Source: Desulfobacteraceae bacterium (GTDB lineage: Bacteria > Desulfobacterota > Desulfobacteria > Desulfobacterales > UBA5852). From it: a DNA stretch of 64,000 nt. Both the position numbers and the translations under genes were made by a program. The stretch's first letter is position 1, and every line of letters starts with the position of its first letter. The DNA lies in assembly GCA_014237395.1 (NCBI GenBank), contig JABZFP010000041.1, positions 523,742-587,741 on the forward strand, given 5' to 3'. Below are positions 32,181-41,461 of this stretch, in pieces. The notes below the pieces were generated by a model that did not search any database, had not been told where the DNA came from, and saw only the letters and a program-made list of their open reading frames with translations.

Positions 32181-34523
32181 TTAGAAGCCCTTGAAGGGGT
32201 TCGGGCCCATTGTTTCGATGGATTCAACGAATTCGTTAATGATCTGTGGGATCTTGTCGTATTCGTCGATGGCAACTTCGAACTGGGCCACACGCTCATT
32301 TTCAAGCGCCAGGCTGGCCAGCGCCTCGCCGATCTTTTTCATCCGGATGCTGGCAAGCTCGCTGCCCTTGACGAAATGGCACTGGTAATCATCACCATGC
32401 TTGCAGCCCAGGAGAAAGACACCGTCCATTCCCTGTGAGAGCGCATCCTTGATCCAGATAACGTTGACCGACCCCAGGCAGCGCACCGGAATCAGGCGCA
32501 CATCCGCCGAATAGGACAAGCCCTTTAACGCCAGCATGTCTAGGGCCGGGTACGCATCGTTTTCGCATACCAGCCCGAGAATGCGGAAGGGCGGTTCCGA
32601 GTAGTCGTCTTCGGACGGCACGACCACCGATTTAACCTGGGATCCGATGCTGTCGATGTTGTAGTCTGCAAAACCGATGATACGTTCGGGACAGGCGCCC
32701 ATGCAGGTGCCGCAGCGGCGGCAACGCGCCGGGTTGGGTTTGGGTGTCCCTTTTTCATCGTCGTCCAGGGCGCCGAAGGGGCACTCTTCCGTGCAGCGTT
32801 TGCACTGGGTGCAACGCTGGAAGAAGAAATCTGGATAGGTCAGATCGCCCGAGCGGGGATGAACCGCCATGCCGCGGTTGACCGACTCCAGGCATTGAAT
32901 CGCCTTGAGGGCGGCACCGGAGGCATCTTCGATGGATTCCTCCATGGTCATGCTGCGCCGGATGGCGCCGGCGGCATAGATCCCGGTCCGCTGCGTCTCA
33001 TAGGGAAAGCAAATGAAGTTGGAATCGCAGTAGCCTTGGAAAAGATCGATGTTATCCCGGAAAGACGGTCCCTGGCGGTAGGCCAGGTTGATAACCGGAT
33101 CGTTTTTCGTGGCAGGCACCAGACCGGTTCCCAGCACCACCAGATCGGCTTTGACCTTTACGTTTTCACCCAGGAGGGTGTTCCGGGCGTCGACCACCAG
33201 GCCGGCCCCGTTCTTGGAAACACCGACGACTTCGCCCTTGGTCAGGAAAATACCCGGATCCTGCTGGATGCTTTTGTAGAAATTTTCCTGCAAACCGGGT
33301 GTTCGCATGTGCTGATAAAACACATAGGCCTTGCCGGTATCCGGGTAGTCTTCCCGCACATAGGTGGCCTGTTTCAGAGCGACCAGGCTGGTTACCGCGC
33401 CGGCGTATTCGAAGTCCGTATCATTGTCCTGCCCGGGACTTTGGATGAAGACCACGGACTCGGCGTTTTTGCCGTCCGACGGCCGGGTGATGCGGCCCGT
33501 TTTGGCCATGGCTTCGAATGTGGCGTTGGTGACGACGTCAGGCAGCTCACCGAAGCCCAGATGAGCGAATTCGCCATCTTTGGGCTCATATGGCTTATAG
33601 CCGGCCGCCAGAACGACAGCGCCGAATTTTTCACCATTGGGGTCGAGTTTCAGGATGTCCTTTCGACCCTCGTTGTATTCAAGGTATTTTTCGTGCTGCT
33701 GTTCGGCGTTGAGCTCCTTGCCCTTTTCGTCCACCTTCATTTCATCCGGCAGGGGGTAGGGCACATCGAATTCAATTTTTTCGCCGGGTTTTTTCAGCGT
33801 CACCGTAAAATTTCCGGGCTCGCCGGCTAGGCGGGCCACAACGGTATTGGTTCGTACGCTAATGTTGGCGTAATTGTCGAGCTCCTTGATCTGGTCGGCA
33901 ATGGTCGGTGCCAGGGTTGTATCATAGGGGTAGCTCAGGGGCAGTTGCTTGCGCCAGTTATTGGCCTGGCCGCCGAGCTGGTTTTCTTTTTCAACAATCG
34001 TTACCTCATAGCCGGCCTTGGCCGCATCGATAGCGGCCGAGATACCCGTTATGCCGCCGCCGATCACGAGAATTTTTCGGCTGAAGGTCTCCAGCTGGTA
34101 GGCTTCCGGCAGGTCGACCTTTTCAACCCGGGCCATTCCCATGCGCAGATAATCTTCAGCCATCATCTGGACGCGATCGAAGTTGGCCTCGTCTTCTTTT
34201 TCATCGGCGGTCAGGGCCGCGAATTGATCTCGCGGGTGGGACCAAACCACACCTTCACGCAGGCTGACGCGTTCGACGATGCTGCCCACGAATCGAAATG
34301 TATCGAAATTAACACGCCGTGAGCAGGCCGCAATCACCATCGTGTTAATGCCTTTTTCTTCCGTATCATTCTTAATTATATCAACACCGGCCTGGCTGCA
34401 GAGAAACGGATGAGTCTGGACGGGAAGTCCTTCCTCATCGGCCACGCCGCTCAGCGCCTCGATATCCAGAGCATCCCCGATACCGCAGCCCGTGCAGATG
34501 TACACACCGTATTTCTTATCCAT
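32181..34523 (-). CDS. qmoB: QmoB, HdrA/MvhD-like flavoprotein of the Qmo complex
   Basis: 780-residue cytoplasmic subunit that carries FAD and Fe-S centres between QmoA/QmoC and APS reductase. N-terminal HdrA-like part begins with ICTGCGIGDALD, then the FAD-binding VIGGGITGISAAIDAAKAGY near residue 150. Two [4Fe-4S] motifs near 575-620: CTQCKRCTEECPFG and CRRCGTCMGACPERI. The C-terminal 140 residues form an MvhD-like domain (VRCLGSVN, LLGCKHGDDYQCHF). It is 10 nt after qmoA with a TAGGAGGT site. Confidence 0.96.
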   Translation of the reverse strand: MDKKYGVYICTGCGIGDALDIEALSGVADEEGLPVQTHPFLCSQAGVDIIKNDTEEKGINTMVIAACSRRVNFDTFRFVGSIVERVSLREGVVWSHPRDQFAALTADEKEDEANFDRVQMMAEDYLRMGMARVEKVDLPEAYQLETFSRKILVIGGGITGISAAIDAAKAGYEVTIVEKENQLGGQANNWRKQLPLSYPYDTTLAPTIADQIKELDNYANISVRTNTVVARLAGEPGNFTVTLKKPGEKIEFDVPYPLPDEMKVDEKGKELNAEQQHEKYLEYNEGRKDILKLDPNGEKFGAVVLAAGYKPYEPKDGEFAHLGFGELPDVVTNATFEAMAKTGRITRPSDGKNAESVVFIQSPGQDNDTDFEYAGAVTSLVALKQATYVREDYPDTGKAYVFYQHMRTPGLQENFYKSIQQDPGIFLTKGEVVGVSKNGAGLVVDARNTLLGENVKVKADLVVLGTGLVPATKNDPVINLAYRQGPSFRDNIDLFQGYCDSNFICFPYETQRTGIYAAGAIRRSMTMEESIEDASGAALKAIQCLESVNRGMAVHPRSGDLTYPDFFFQRCTQCKRCTEECPFGALDDDEKGTPKPNPARCRRCGTCMGACPERIIGFADYNIDSIGSQVKSVVVPSEDDYSEPPFRILGLVCENDAYPALDMLALKGLSYSADVRLIPVRCLGSVNVIWIKDALSQGMDGVFLLGCKHGDDYQCHFVKGSELASIRMKKIGEALASLALENERVAQFEVAIDEYDKIPQIINEFVESIETMGPNPFKGF

Positions 34524-34533
34524 GGATTACCTC

Positions 34534-35805
34534 CTACTTCGCTGCCAGAGTTTGAATCGCTTTCAGGGCCATACCGGTTGCATTCTGGTTGGACGAAACA
34601 ACATCCGCCGGCTTATTGGCACAACCAGCGGCAAAAATACCCCCTTTACGGAAATCGTTTAAGATAAAACCGTCTTCCGTATAGGTAATGTCGCCCGGGA
34701 GTTTGGCTTCGGCTGCCGTAGGCTGCATGCCCGTGGCCAGCACTGCCAAATCGACCGTCTGACTGGATTTCTCGCCGGTAACCGCGTTTTCGGCCGTCAG
34801 GGTGACCGCACCACCGGCAGCGGCTTCCACCGCGGCAACTTTGCCTTTGACGAATATAATTTTTTCGTCGTCCTTAACTTTCTGATAGAACTTTTCGTAG
34901 CGTTGGCCGGGGGATCGGATGTCGATATAAAAGATGTAAATCGTCGCTTCCGGATACTGTTCGCGAACGTAGAGCGCCTGCTTCAGCGAGGCCATGCAGC
35001 AGATGTAGGAACAGTACGGCAGGTGATTTTCATCACGTGAACCGGCGCATTGGACGAAAGCGACGGTTTCAGGCGCCTTCTGGTCGGCCGGGCGAAGGAT
35101 TTTGCCCTGGGTCGGACCATTGGGGGCGGCCAACCGCTCCATCATCATGTTGGTGATAATATTGGGAACCTGGCCGAAGCCAAGATTATCGATTTTGGTG
35201 GCATCGTAAGGTTGCCAGCCCGTGGCATAAACCACGGCGCCAACTTTGAGGTCAAGGGTTTTGGCCTGCATGTCCAAATCGACGGCATCGTAAGCGCAGG
35301 CTTCCTTACAGCGGGCGGCATCGTCCGTCCCGATAATCTCGGGTGCGATGACATAGCGAGCGGGAAAGGCCATTTCAAAGGGCAGGAAGGCGCCCTTGGT
35401 TTTTTTCATACCAAAATCATAGGCGCTGTCGATCTCGGTCTGGCAGACCTTGGCGCATTCCCCACAAGCCGTGCAATTTTCGTTGACGTAGCGGGGGTTG
35501 ATCTTGATCTGGACGTCATAATCCCCAGGGGCGCCCGTGACCTTGGTCACTTCCGCCAGGGTTATGACCTTGATCAAGGGATTGTCCTTGATTCGGCGGA
35601 AATTGATTTCCAGACCGCAGGTTGGCGGGCACAGCTTGGGGAAATACTGGTTGAGCTGTGCTACGCGCCCTCCCAGGTAGGGGTTCTTTTCAACGAGAAA
35701 CACTTCGTATCCCACCTCGGCCGCTTCAAGCGCCGTCGTCAGACCGCTGATGCCGCCGCCCACGACGAGAATGCTTCCACTAGCAGGAGCTTTGTTTTCT
35801 GTCAT
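34534..35805 (-). CDS. qmoA: QmoA, HdrA-like flavoprotein of the Qmo complex
   Basis: 423 residues, soluble FAD protein. GxGxxG FAD motif VVGGGISGLTTALEAAE near residue 15, followed by NPYLGGRVAQ and the HdrA-type KLCPPTCGLEINFRR. A [4Fe-4S] group NCTACGECAKVCQTEI lies near 124-140. The C-terminal FAD part (VLATGMQPT, GIFAAGCANKPADVVSS) is intact. It follows aprA after a terminator, so qmoABC may be transcribed partly from its own promoter. CGGAGGGACAGG precedes the ATG. Confidence 0.96.
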   Translation of the reverse strand: MTENKAPASGSILVVGGGISGLTTALEAAEVGYEVFLVEKNPYLGGRVAQLNQYFPKLCPPTCGLEINFRRIKDNPLIKVITLAEVTKVTGAPGDYDVQIKINPRYVNENCTACGECAKVCQTEIDSAYDFGMKKTKGAFLPFEMAFPARYVIAPEIIGTDDAARCKEACAYDAVDLDMQAKTLDLKVGAVVYATGWQPYDATKIDNLGFGQVPNIITNMMMERLAAPNGPTQGKILRPADQKAPETVAFVQCAGSRDENHLPYCSYICCMASLKQALYVREQYPEATIYIFYIDIRSPGQRYEKFYQKVKDDEKIIFVKGKVAAVEAAAGGAVTLTAENAVTGEKSSQTVDLAVLATGMQPTAAEAKLPGDITYTEDGFILNDFRKGGIFAAGCANKPADVVSSNQNATGMALKAIQTLAAK

Positions 35806-36024
35806 CCTGTCCCTCCGTGCTTACAGATTGGTTGTTACCTGAACGATTTATGGCGTATCGGATGTTATCAATCGTTTCAGGCGATATCCGTTTTGGTCTA
35901 TGCACACACGTCGGTGCGGGTCGATGCCGGGGACAACGCGCCGGCGTCTGTCCAGAGCCAATTGATAAACAGCGGATACCGCCGTGAAACATCTAAAAAT
36001 GTTTCGACTGTTCATTAATAAAAA

Positions 36025-36056
36025 CCTCCAGGCACCCGTTGCCGGGCACCTGGAGG
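36025..36056 (-). terminator. Terminator between aprA and qmoA
   Basis: Fourteen-base arms (36025-36038 and 36043-36056) pair with two G-T wobbles around a GCAA-type loop; on the minus strand TTTTTATT follows. It starts 41 nt after the aprA stop and probably sets a higher apr than qmo transcript level. Confidence 0.88.
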
Positions 36057-36096
36057 CTGATGTTTCGACTAAGCTAGTGCCAAGTCTTCATACCCA

Positions 36097-38076
36097 TTAA
36101 TCCGGGATGATCTTGATGTAGTCTTTCTTGAAGACATCCCATGTCTGCGCTTTCGGATCGTACTTGGAGTTGGTGAAGCAAAACCAGTTCTCGTCGTCCT
36201 GACCCGGGTAGTCCGCCTGATAATAGAAACCGGGATAGCGGGTTTCTTTGCGGTACTGGATGTGGCGCAGATGCGATTCGACCGTCCAGATGCGGTGGGT
36301 GATTTCCCAGGCGCGCATCAGTTCGTGCAGGCTGCCGGCCGCCATTAAATCGCAGTCTTCGCGCATGGTTGCCAGCAGATCCATGACCACTTCGAGCGAC
36401 TTGGTGGTGGTCAGGTAGTAGGTGGCCGTACCGGCACCGTACTCGTGGGTGGCCTTCATCAGGCGATACATCATCCCTTCCGGTTTGACGTAGTTGGGGT
36501 TGATGTCGATGGCCGTGGTGTAGCCTTTGTGATCCAGGAAGGTGCGCACCGGTTTGTAGACCAGGTCGACCAGCTCTTCCTTGCTCTGGGCCAGGGCCGG
36601 ACTGAAGTCCGCGAAATCCTTGGCATAGCGGACCATCTGTTTGGCTGCGATACGGCCTTCCGCATGGGATCCCGAGGAGAACTTGTGGCCGGAGCCGCCC
36701 ACGCCGTCGCCGGCCGTGAACAGACCTTCCACGGTGGTCATCTGTTTGTAGACCTTGCCATTGCGGGCCTTGATTTTGTAAGAATCCGGAACCCAGTCGT
36801 AATCGGGACCGGAGGTCCACAGACCGCAGCAGCCGGAATGGGAACCCAGCAGGTAAGGTTCGGTCGGCATGATTTCGGAGTTCTTTTTCTCCGGTTCGCA
36901 GTTCTGGGCACACCACAGGTTGGCCTGACCGCAGGTCATGTCGAGGAAATCTTCCCAAGCTTCGGATTCGAGGTGCTTGAGCTCTTTCTTGTCCATGGTT
37001 TTGCCGAGTTCGGCCAGTGCGGTCACGGTGTCCATCATAATCGGGCCACGGCCTTCTTTCATCTCGACCAGCATCAGGTGGTTACGCAGACAGGTCGGGG
37101 TAATGGCGGCCGTGCCGTAAGGTGCATATTTTTCCAGCTCGGCTTTGGAGTTGTCACTGGCGGCAAAATTTTCGCCCAGACCGTTGAGGGTTTTGGCCTT
37201 GAACAGCAGGAACCAAGCGCCGACCGGGCCGTAACCGTCTTTGAAGCGGGCCGGGGTGAAACGGTTTTCCATCATGGTCAGCTCGGCGCCGACGCGCATG
37301 GCCATGGTGTAGGTGGAACCAGCGTTCCATACCGGATACCAAGCGCGGCCTTTACCTTCACCCACCGAACGCGGCTGGTAGATATTCACCGCGCCGCCGC
37401 AGGCGACCATCATGGTTTTGCACTTGATGATGTAGACTTTGTTTTCACGAACGGAAAAGCCAACAGCGCCAGCAATCTGGTTGTCAACATTGGCGTCCAG
37501 GAGAAGCTCAACGATGAAGCAGCGTTCGATGATGTTGTCATCGCCGAGGGCTTTTTTGGCGGCTTCGGCCACGATCCGTTTGTAGGACTCGCCGTTGATC
37601 ATGATCTGCCATTTACCGGTACGGACCGGCTGGGCGCCTGTTTTCAGGGTGCCCATTTTCTGGCCTTTTTTACCGTCCAGGTTTTTGCCGTCTTCGGTTT
37701 TTTTCCAGACCGGCAGGCCCCACTCTTCGAACAGATGGACGGAGTCGTCCACGTGACAGCCCAGGTCGAAGATCAGGTCTTCACGCACTATGCCCATGAG
37801 GTCGTTGCGGACCATTCGGACGTAGTCTTCAGGCGCATTTTCGCCAACATAGGTGTTGATGGCGGAAAGACCCTGAGCCACGGCGCCGGAGCGCTCCATG
37901 GCGGCCTTGTCGCACAGGAGAACGGTCTGGTCGTCACCCAGCCATTTTTTGACTTCAAACGCCGTGCCGCAGGCTGCCATACCACCACCCACGATCAAAA
38001 CGTCAACTTCACGCTCCTCGACTTCCGGATCCCGTACGGCCTTGAGTTCGCCTTCAGGTACATTCGGTAATGCCAT
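36097..38076 (-). CDS. aprA: Adenylylsulfate reductase alpha subunit
   Basis: Catalytic FAD subunit that reduces APS to sulfite and AMP. 659 residues, the usual length. N-terminal FAD site VLIVGGGMAACGTAFEVKKW near residue 30; AprA landmarks include GEGKGRAWYPVW, TPARFKDGYGPVGAWFLLFK, ACGGAVNIYQPRSVGEG and SHSGCCGLW; the C-terminal part WTVESHLRHIQYRKETRYPGF is conserved. Fumarate reductase superfamily. AAGGAGGAAGC precedes the ATG. It is 69 nt after aprB. Confidence 0.97.
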   Translation of the reverse strand: MALPNVPEGELKAVRDPEVEEREVDVLIVGGGMAACGTAFEVKKWLGDDQTVLLCDKAAMERSGAVAQGLSAINTYVGENAPEDYVRMVRNDLMGIVREDLIFDLGCHVDDSVHLFEEWGLPVWKKTEDGKNLDGKKGQKMGTLKTGAQPVRTGKWQIMINGESYKRIVAEAAKKALGDDNIIERCFIVELLLDANVDNQIAGAVGFSVRENKVYIIKCKTMMVACGGAVNIYQPRSVGEGKGRAWYPVWNAGSTYTMAMRVGAELTMMENRFTPARFKDGYGPVGAWFLLFKAKTLNGLGENFAASDNSKAELEKYAPYGTAAITPTCLRNHLMLVEMKEGRGPIMMDTVTALAELGKTMDKKELKHLESEAWEDFLDMTCGQANLWCAQNCEPEKKNSEIMPTEPYLLGSHSGCCGLWTSGPDYDWVPDSYKIKARNGKVYKQMTTVEGLFTAGDGVGGSGHKFSSGSHAEGRIAAKQMVRYAKDFADFSPALAQSKEELVDLVYKPVRTFLDHKGYTTAIDINPNYVKPEGMMYRLMKATHEYGAGTATYYLTTTKSLEVVMDLLATMREDCDLMAAGSLHELMRAWEITHRIWTVESHLRHIQYRKETRYPGFYYQADYPGQDDENWFCFTNSKYDPKAQTWDVFKKDYIKIIPD

Positions 38077-38145
38077 ATTGCTTCCTCCTTAAATATTGGT
38101 AAATTCAGAATTTTTCTTCAACAGGCAACAATAACCTCAAACAGC

Positions 38146-38577
38146 TTAAACTTTCGGCGTCGGAATCACGTAGCCGTCGGCTTCTTGCGTGCTCAGCAGG
38201 CCGCTTTCGAGGTCTTTGCCCTTGAGGTCTTCGTAGGCATTGGCCGCGCCTTCAGGGGTGGTACGGATCGGGAACTTGAAGCGTTTGACGACGCCATTGC
38301 GGAACTTGCAGGTCCACATGACATCCTCGGTGCCCATCATCGGCATAATGCTGCTTCCCAACGGCACGAAGTCGGCATAGCCGCGTACTTCGATGGCCTG
38401 GGTCGGGCAGATTTTGACACAGGAAAAGCACTCCCAGCACTGATCGGGCTCCTGATTGTAAGCTTTCATGGCGTCAGGATCCAGGACCATCAGGTCATTG
38501 GGGCAGATGTACATGCAAGCTGTCTTGTCACCGCCCTTGCAGCCGTCACATTTTTCATCAATTACAAAGCTTGGCAT
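38146..38577 (-). CDS. aprB: Adenylylsulfate reductase beta subunit
   Basis: Electron-transfer partner of AprA with two [4Fe-4S] clusters. 143 residues. Motif I is CDGCKGGDKTACMYICP near 10-26, with the insert between cysteines typical of AprB; motif II is CWECFSCVKICPTQA near 48-62. The C-terminal tail, which wraps around AprA, is present. AGGAGGATCTTAA precedes the ATG. It is first in the apr-qmo block and is driven by the promoter at 38824-38852. Confidence 0.97.
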   Translation of the reverse strand: MPSFVIDEKCDGCKGGDKTACMYICPNDLMVLDPDAMKAYNQEPDQCWECFSCVKICPTQAIEVRGYADFVPLGSSIMPMMGTEDVMWTCKFRNGVVKRFKFPIRTTPEGAANAYEDLKGKDLESGLLSTQEADGYVIPTPKV

Positions 38578-38612
38578 TTAAGATCCTCCTAGAATAAAAT
38601 TCATAAAAGTTT

Positions 38613-38635
38613 TACCGATGGGGTTCCCCTCGGTA
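38613..38635 (-). promoter_or_regulatory. Leader hairpin ahead of aprB
   Basis: On the minus strand TACCGAGGGG pairs with CCCC-A-TCGGTA, ten base pairs with one bulged base and an AA turn. It sits 36 nt upstream of the aprB start codon, in the long leader. It may stabilise the abundant apr mRNA; there is no T run, so it is not a terminator. Confidence 0.5.
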
Positions 38636-38823
38636 GCGTCGCATCCATCGTAGAGCTTGTAACACCTCCCTTCATTTCCGTGATCCGGTCAGGCAAGCCT
38701 CCCGGTCGTTCCTATCGGTGAATCGTCATTAACGGGGAGCATCTCCCAGTTGTATCGTCAAGGGTTGTTGATATTGCAAAAAATTTAAAAATTTCAAGAG
38801 GATATAGCTTTTACGAGATAGTT

Positions 38824-38852
38824 TAAATATCATTCGACCCTAAGCTTGTCAA
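38824..38852 (-). promoter_or_regulatory. Sigma-70 promoter of aprBA
   Basis: Minus-strand -35 TTGACA (38852-38847, perfect), 17-nt spacer, -10 TATTTA (38829-38824). Predicted transcription start near 38817 gives a leader of about 240 nt. Confidence 0.75.
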
Positions 38853-39011
38853 GAATTTTCGATGAAAGAAACGCAGTCCGGCAGGCTGTTTGCGGCGTTT
38901 TCGGGGGACAGGGCCAGATGTTGAAATGCCATACCATTTTAACACCACATATGGTATGAAAACCGCCAAAGTGGAAGGGTTTTTCCTTCTCGCAGCAACG
39001 AAAGGTGAACG

Positions 39012-39749
39012 ATGGAAAACGATATGATACCCCTGGGTCGTCATGACCGCTTTCAGTTTGCGTGTGGCCCCGATGTCCCCTGCTTCAATGCCTGCTGTCG
39101 AGACCTCAACCAGTTTTTAACACCGTACGACATCTATCGGCTGAAATCCCGTTTGCAACTGTCATCCAGTGAATTTTTAAGCCGCTATGCGGTCGAACAC
39201 CTCGGGCCCCAGACCGGGCTGCCGGTCATCAGTCTTAAGGCGGTTCCCGGGGATGATCTGCGGTGTCCGTTCGTATCCGATGCCGGCTGCCAGGTCTACG
39301 AAGATCGTCCCGCATCCTGCCGGACCTATCCCTTAGCACGGGCCATCACACGGTCGCGGGAAACCGGAGAGATCACCGAGCATTTCGCGTTGATGCGCGA
39401 AAATCATTGTTGTGGCTGTGAACAGACGCGTACGCAAACCGTTAAAGAATGGATTGAGGATCAGGAACTGGAGCACTTCAACCGATTTAACGACATGCTC
39501 ATGGACATCATCAGCATGAAGAATCAATTGCATCCGGCGCCGCTCGATTTGCGCGAGCATCGGATGTTTCATTTGGCCCTTTACGATCTGGATGGGTTTC
39601 GCCGGCACCTTCAGGAAAATGGCGTGCCGGAAGGGTTGGCGATGGATGAGGCGGAACAGTCTGAAATGATGGCGGACGATGTGGCGCTGTTGACCTTCGC
39701 GCATACCTGGATCAAATGGGCGTTGTTCGGAAAGGCCCTTTCCAAATGA
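39012..39749 (+). CDS. YkgJ-family cysteine-cluster protein (CxxxCxxCC)
   Basis: 245 residues. Belongs to the UPF0153/YkgJ group, thought to bind Zn or an Fe-S cluster; function unknown. Cysteines: CGPDVPCFNACCRDL near residues 18-30, CPFVSDAGCQVYEDRPASCRTYP near 85-107, and CCGCEQ near 133. No signal peptide. The downstream SDR gene overlaps by four bases (ATGA), so the two are coupled. A similar protein is coded on the other strand at 40617-41399. Confidence 0.85.
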   Translation: MENDMIPLGRHDRFQFACGPDVPCFNACCRDLNQFLTPYDIYRLKSRLQLSSSEFLSRYAVEHLGPQTGLPVISLKAVPGDDLRCPFVSDAGCQVYEDRPASCRTYPLARAITRSRETGEITEHFALMRENHCCGCEQTRTQTVKEWIEDQELEHFNRFNDMLMDIISMKNQLHPAPLDLREHRMFHLALYDLDGFRRHLQENGVPEGLAMDEAEQSEMMADDVALLTFAHTWIKWALFGKALSK

Positions 39750-40585
39750 GTGCGGCGGTTCTGTCGAAAATGGGCGGCGAGGCCCCTGTCGCCCTGGTGT
39801 TGGGTGCCATCAAGGGTATCGGAAAGGGGATCGGTCTGGATTTGGCCCGCCGGGGATGTCGGGTGGCCCTGACCTATTACGATTGGGAGGATGAACTCCC
39901 CGGGATGCAGGCGGATTTTGCGGTTTTCGGCGCCAATGCCGATATATTTCAAGTGGACCTGCGCGATTGTGAAACTGTTCTGCGGCTGATTCCCGCGGTG
40001 ATGGCCCGCTTCGGGCGTCTTGATATCCTGATCAATAATATCGAGCGCGGCGGATGGCCGGTGGTGCATGGGCCATACACAGCGGCCCAGTGGGACCTTG
40101 AGATTGAGACCACGTTGCGGGCCAAGCGCTGGGTATTCGAGACCGCGCTGCCGCATCTGAAGGAGAGTGGCAATGGCTGTGTGGTGAACCTGTCATCCAT
40201 TGCGGGCTTGGTTGGCCGCAGCGGCCCGGCCAGCCTGATATTCAACGATGGCTATGCCGCCGCCAACCGGGCGGTCGGATTGCTAACGGAATCATGGGCC
40301 CGCGTGGCTGCCCCGGAGGTCCGGGTCAACGAAATCATGTTGGGCCTGGTTGCCACCCGCCATGCGGCCATGACACGCGGTTGGGGGCTGCTCGAACCTG
40401 ATCAGAAACAGGCCCTGCTCGACCATACCCTCCTGGGGCGCACCGGCACGATCGACGATGTGGTGAAGGCCGTTCGGTTTATCATCGACGAGGCCCCGTT
40501 TATGTCGGGCAGTGTTATTCGGCTTGACGGGGGGTATGTGCTGGGGGGCGAGAAGGTGGCCCCGATGCCGCCCGGTGTTTTATAG
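39746..40585 (+). CDS. Divergent SDR-family protein lacking the usual catalytic lysine
   Basis: 279 residues from the ATG at 39746. Rossmann start VLGAIKGIGKGIG (GxxxGxG) near residue 16, DILINNIERGG near 100 in place of NNAG, and NLSSIAGLVG near 151 hold. The region that should contain YxxxK reads DGYAAANRAV, with Asn in the Lys position, after a few extra residues. The C-terminus SGSVIRLDGGYVLGG is typical of SDRs. NAD(P) binding is likely but ordinary SDR catalysis is doubtful. Coupled to the cysteine-cluster gene upstream. Confidence 0.8.
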   Translation: MSAAVLSKMGGEAPVALVLGAIKGIGKGIGLDLARRGCRVALTYYDWEDELPGMQADFAVFGANADIFQVDLRDCETVLRLIPAVMARFGRLDILINNIERGGWPVVHGPYTAAQWDLEIETTLRAKRWVFETALPHLKESGNGCVVNLSSIAGLVGRSGPASLIFNDGYAAANRAVGLLTESWARVAAPEVRVNEIMLGLVATRHAAMTRGWGLLEPDQKQALLDHTLLGRTGTIDDVVKAVRFIIDEAPFMSGSVIRLDGGYVLGGEKVAPMPPGVL

Positions 40586-40604
40586 CCGGTAGGGCTGGGA
40601 CCGG

Positions 40605-40637
40605 CGGCCGTCCTGTTCAGCGCGGCCGGATTTTTTT
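40605..40637 (+). terminator. Terminator after the SDR gene
   Basis: CGGCCG (40605-40610) pairs with CGGCCG (40623-40628); seven T follow after GA. It overlaps the 3' end of the convergent gene. Confidence 0.6.
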
Positions 40638-41399
40638 GCTGGGGATTCCCCAGACAAACAACTTGACCCAGACCATGCCGAAGCGCAGAAGCGTGGTGTC
40701 ATCCCGGCGAATTCGGTTTAAGAGGTCTTTTTTGACTTTGTAGCGATTTAAAAAGCTGCTGGACTGAAGAAATTCCCGGAATTCATCCATGTTGTAGGTG
40801 GCCATAAACGCCATGCGGCCTCTGGGCCCGTTTGGTCCTTGACCCTGCCAGGGGTCTTGATCGAACAACCGCTTTAGGCCAGCCCATTTGAGGGTCATTT
40901 TGTGATGCTCTTCGGCGTTTTGATCCTGGGCCCAGGTCGCCAGCGTCCATTCGGCTGGGCCTTGTCCCCCCAAACAAAAAGCGGGCGGTCTGAAAAAACC
41001 GATGCGTTCGGGCGGGGTTCCCGGTTCGCCATAGTGCAAGCCATGCTCGACCGGAAAGGCGCGGCAGGTGTCCGGGCGATCCGGGTAAACCGTGCAACCC
41101 GCATCGCTCAGGAAAGGGCAGGCCTGCTCCCGATCCGTTGCCATGCGCAGGAGGACATCGGGGAAATGGTTGCCTTCACGCAGAACGATATCGACATAGC
41201 GGTCGATAAATTGATCGGAACGCATACCGAGGTTTTGTTTCAGCCGAATCACATCATAGGGATACAGAAACAAGTTCAGATTGTGGCAACAGCGGTTGAA
41301 ACAGGCAAGACCCGGATGGCAGCGGAAGCGGAACCGGTCGCTGTTTCTGAGGCATTGCCCGGGCAGCTGTGCCAGCATGTCGTCCGGAATTGTTTTCAT
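40617..41399 (-). CDS. YkgJ-family cysteine-cluster protein, second copy
   Basis: 260 residues. Same family as 39012-39749: CHPGLACFNRCCHNLNLFLYPYD near 27-49, CPFLSDAGCTVYPDRPDTCRAFP near 95-117, and one further Cys in AFCLGG. The match to the first copy is close in the motifs (PYD-R-LK, then SDAGC-VY-DRP--CR) and in the C-terminal pattern (DEFR, then D-LL-F---W-K). Function unknown; cytoplasmic. Confidence 0.82.
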   Translation of the reverse strand: MKTIPDDMLAQLPGQCLRNSDRFRFRCHPGLACFNRCCHNLNLFLYPYDVIRLKQNLGMRSDQFIDRYVDIVLREGNHFPDVLLRMATDREQACPFLSDAGCTVYPDRPDTCRAFPVEHGLHYGEPGTPPERIGFFRPPAFCLGGQGPAEWTLATWAQDQNAEEHHKMTLKWAGLKRLFDQDPWQGQGPNGPRGRMAFMATYNMDEFREFLQSSSFLNRYKVKKDLLNRIRRDDTTLLRFGMVWVKLFVWGIPSKKIRPR

Positions 41400-41461
41400 G
41401 CGGCAGGTCCCCCCATCAATAGATCATCGGGCACCCTGACCCTCAGATCCGGTGTGGTTCG

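Larger units (their letters stand above)
38578..39011. other. Intergenic region between divergent aprB and the CxxxCC protein gene
   Basis: About 430 bp. It holds the aprB promoter, a leader of roughly 240 nt with a hairpin just ahead of the ribosome site, an AT-rich stretch around 38770-38830, and a palindrome near 38930-38958 ahead of the rightward gene. No gene is visible. Confidence 0.6.

Noticed and set aside
36074..36958. Second frame inside aprA
   Set aside because: Low-complexity, Gly/Arg-rich translation in the alternative frame of a conserved gene.
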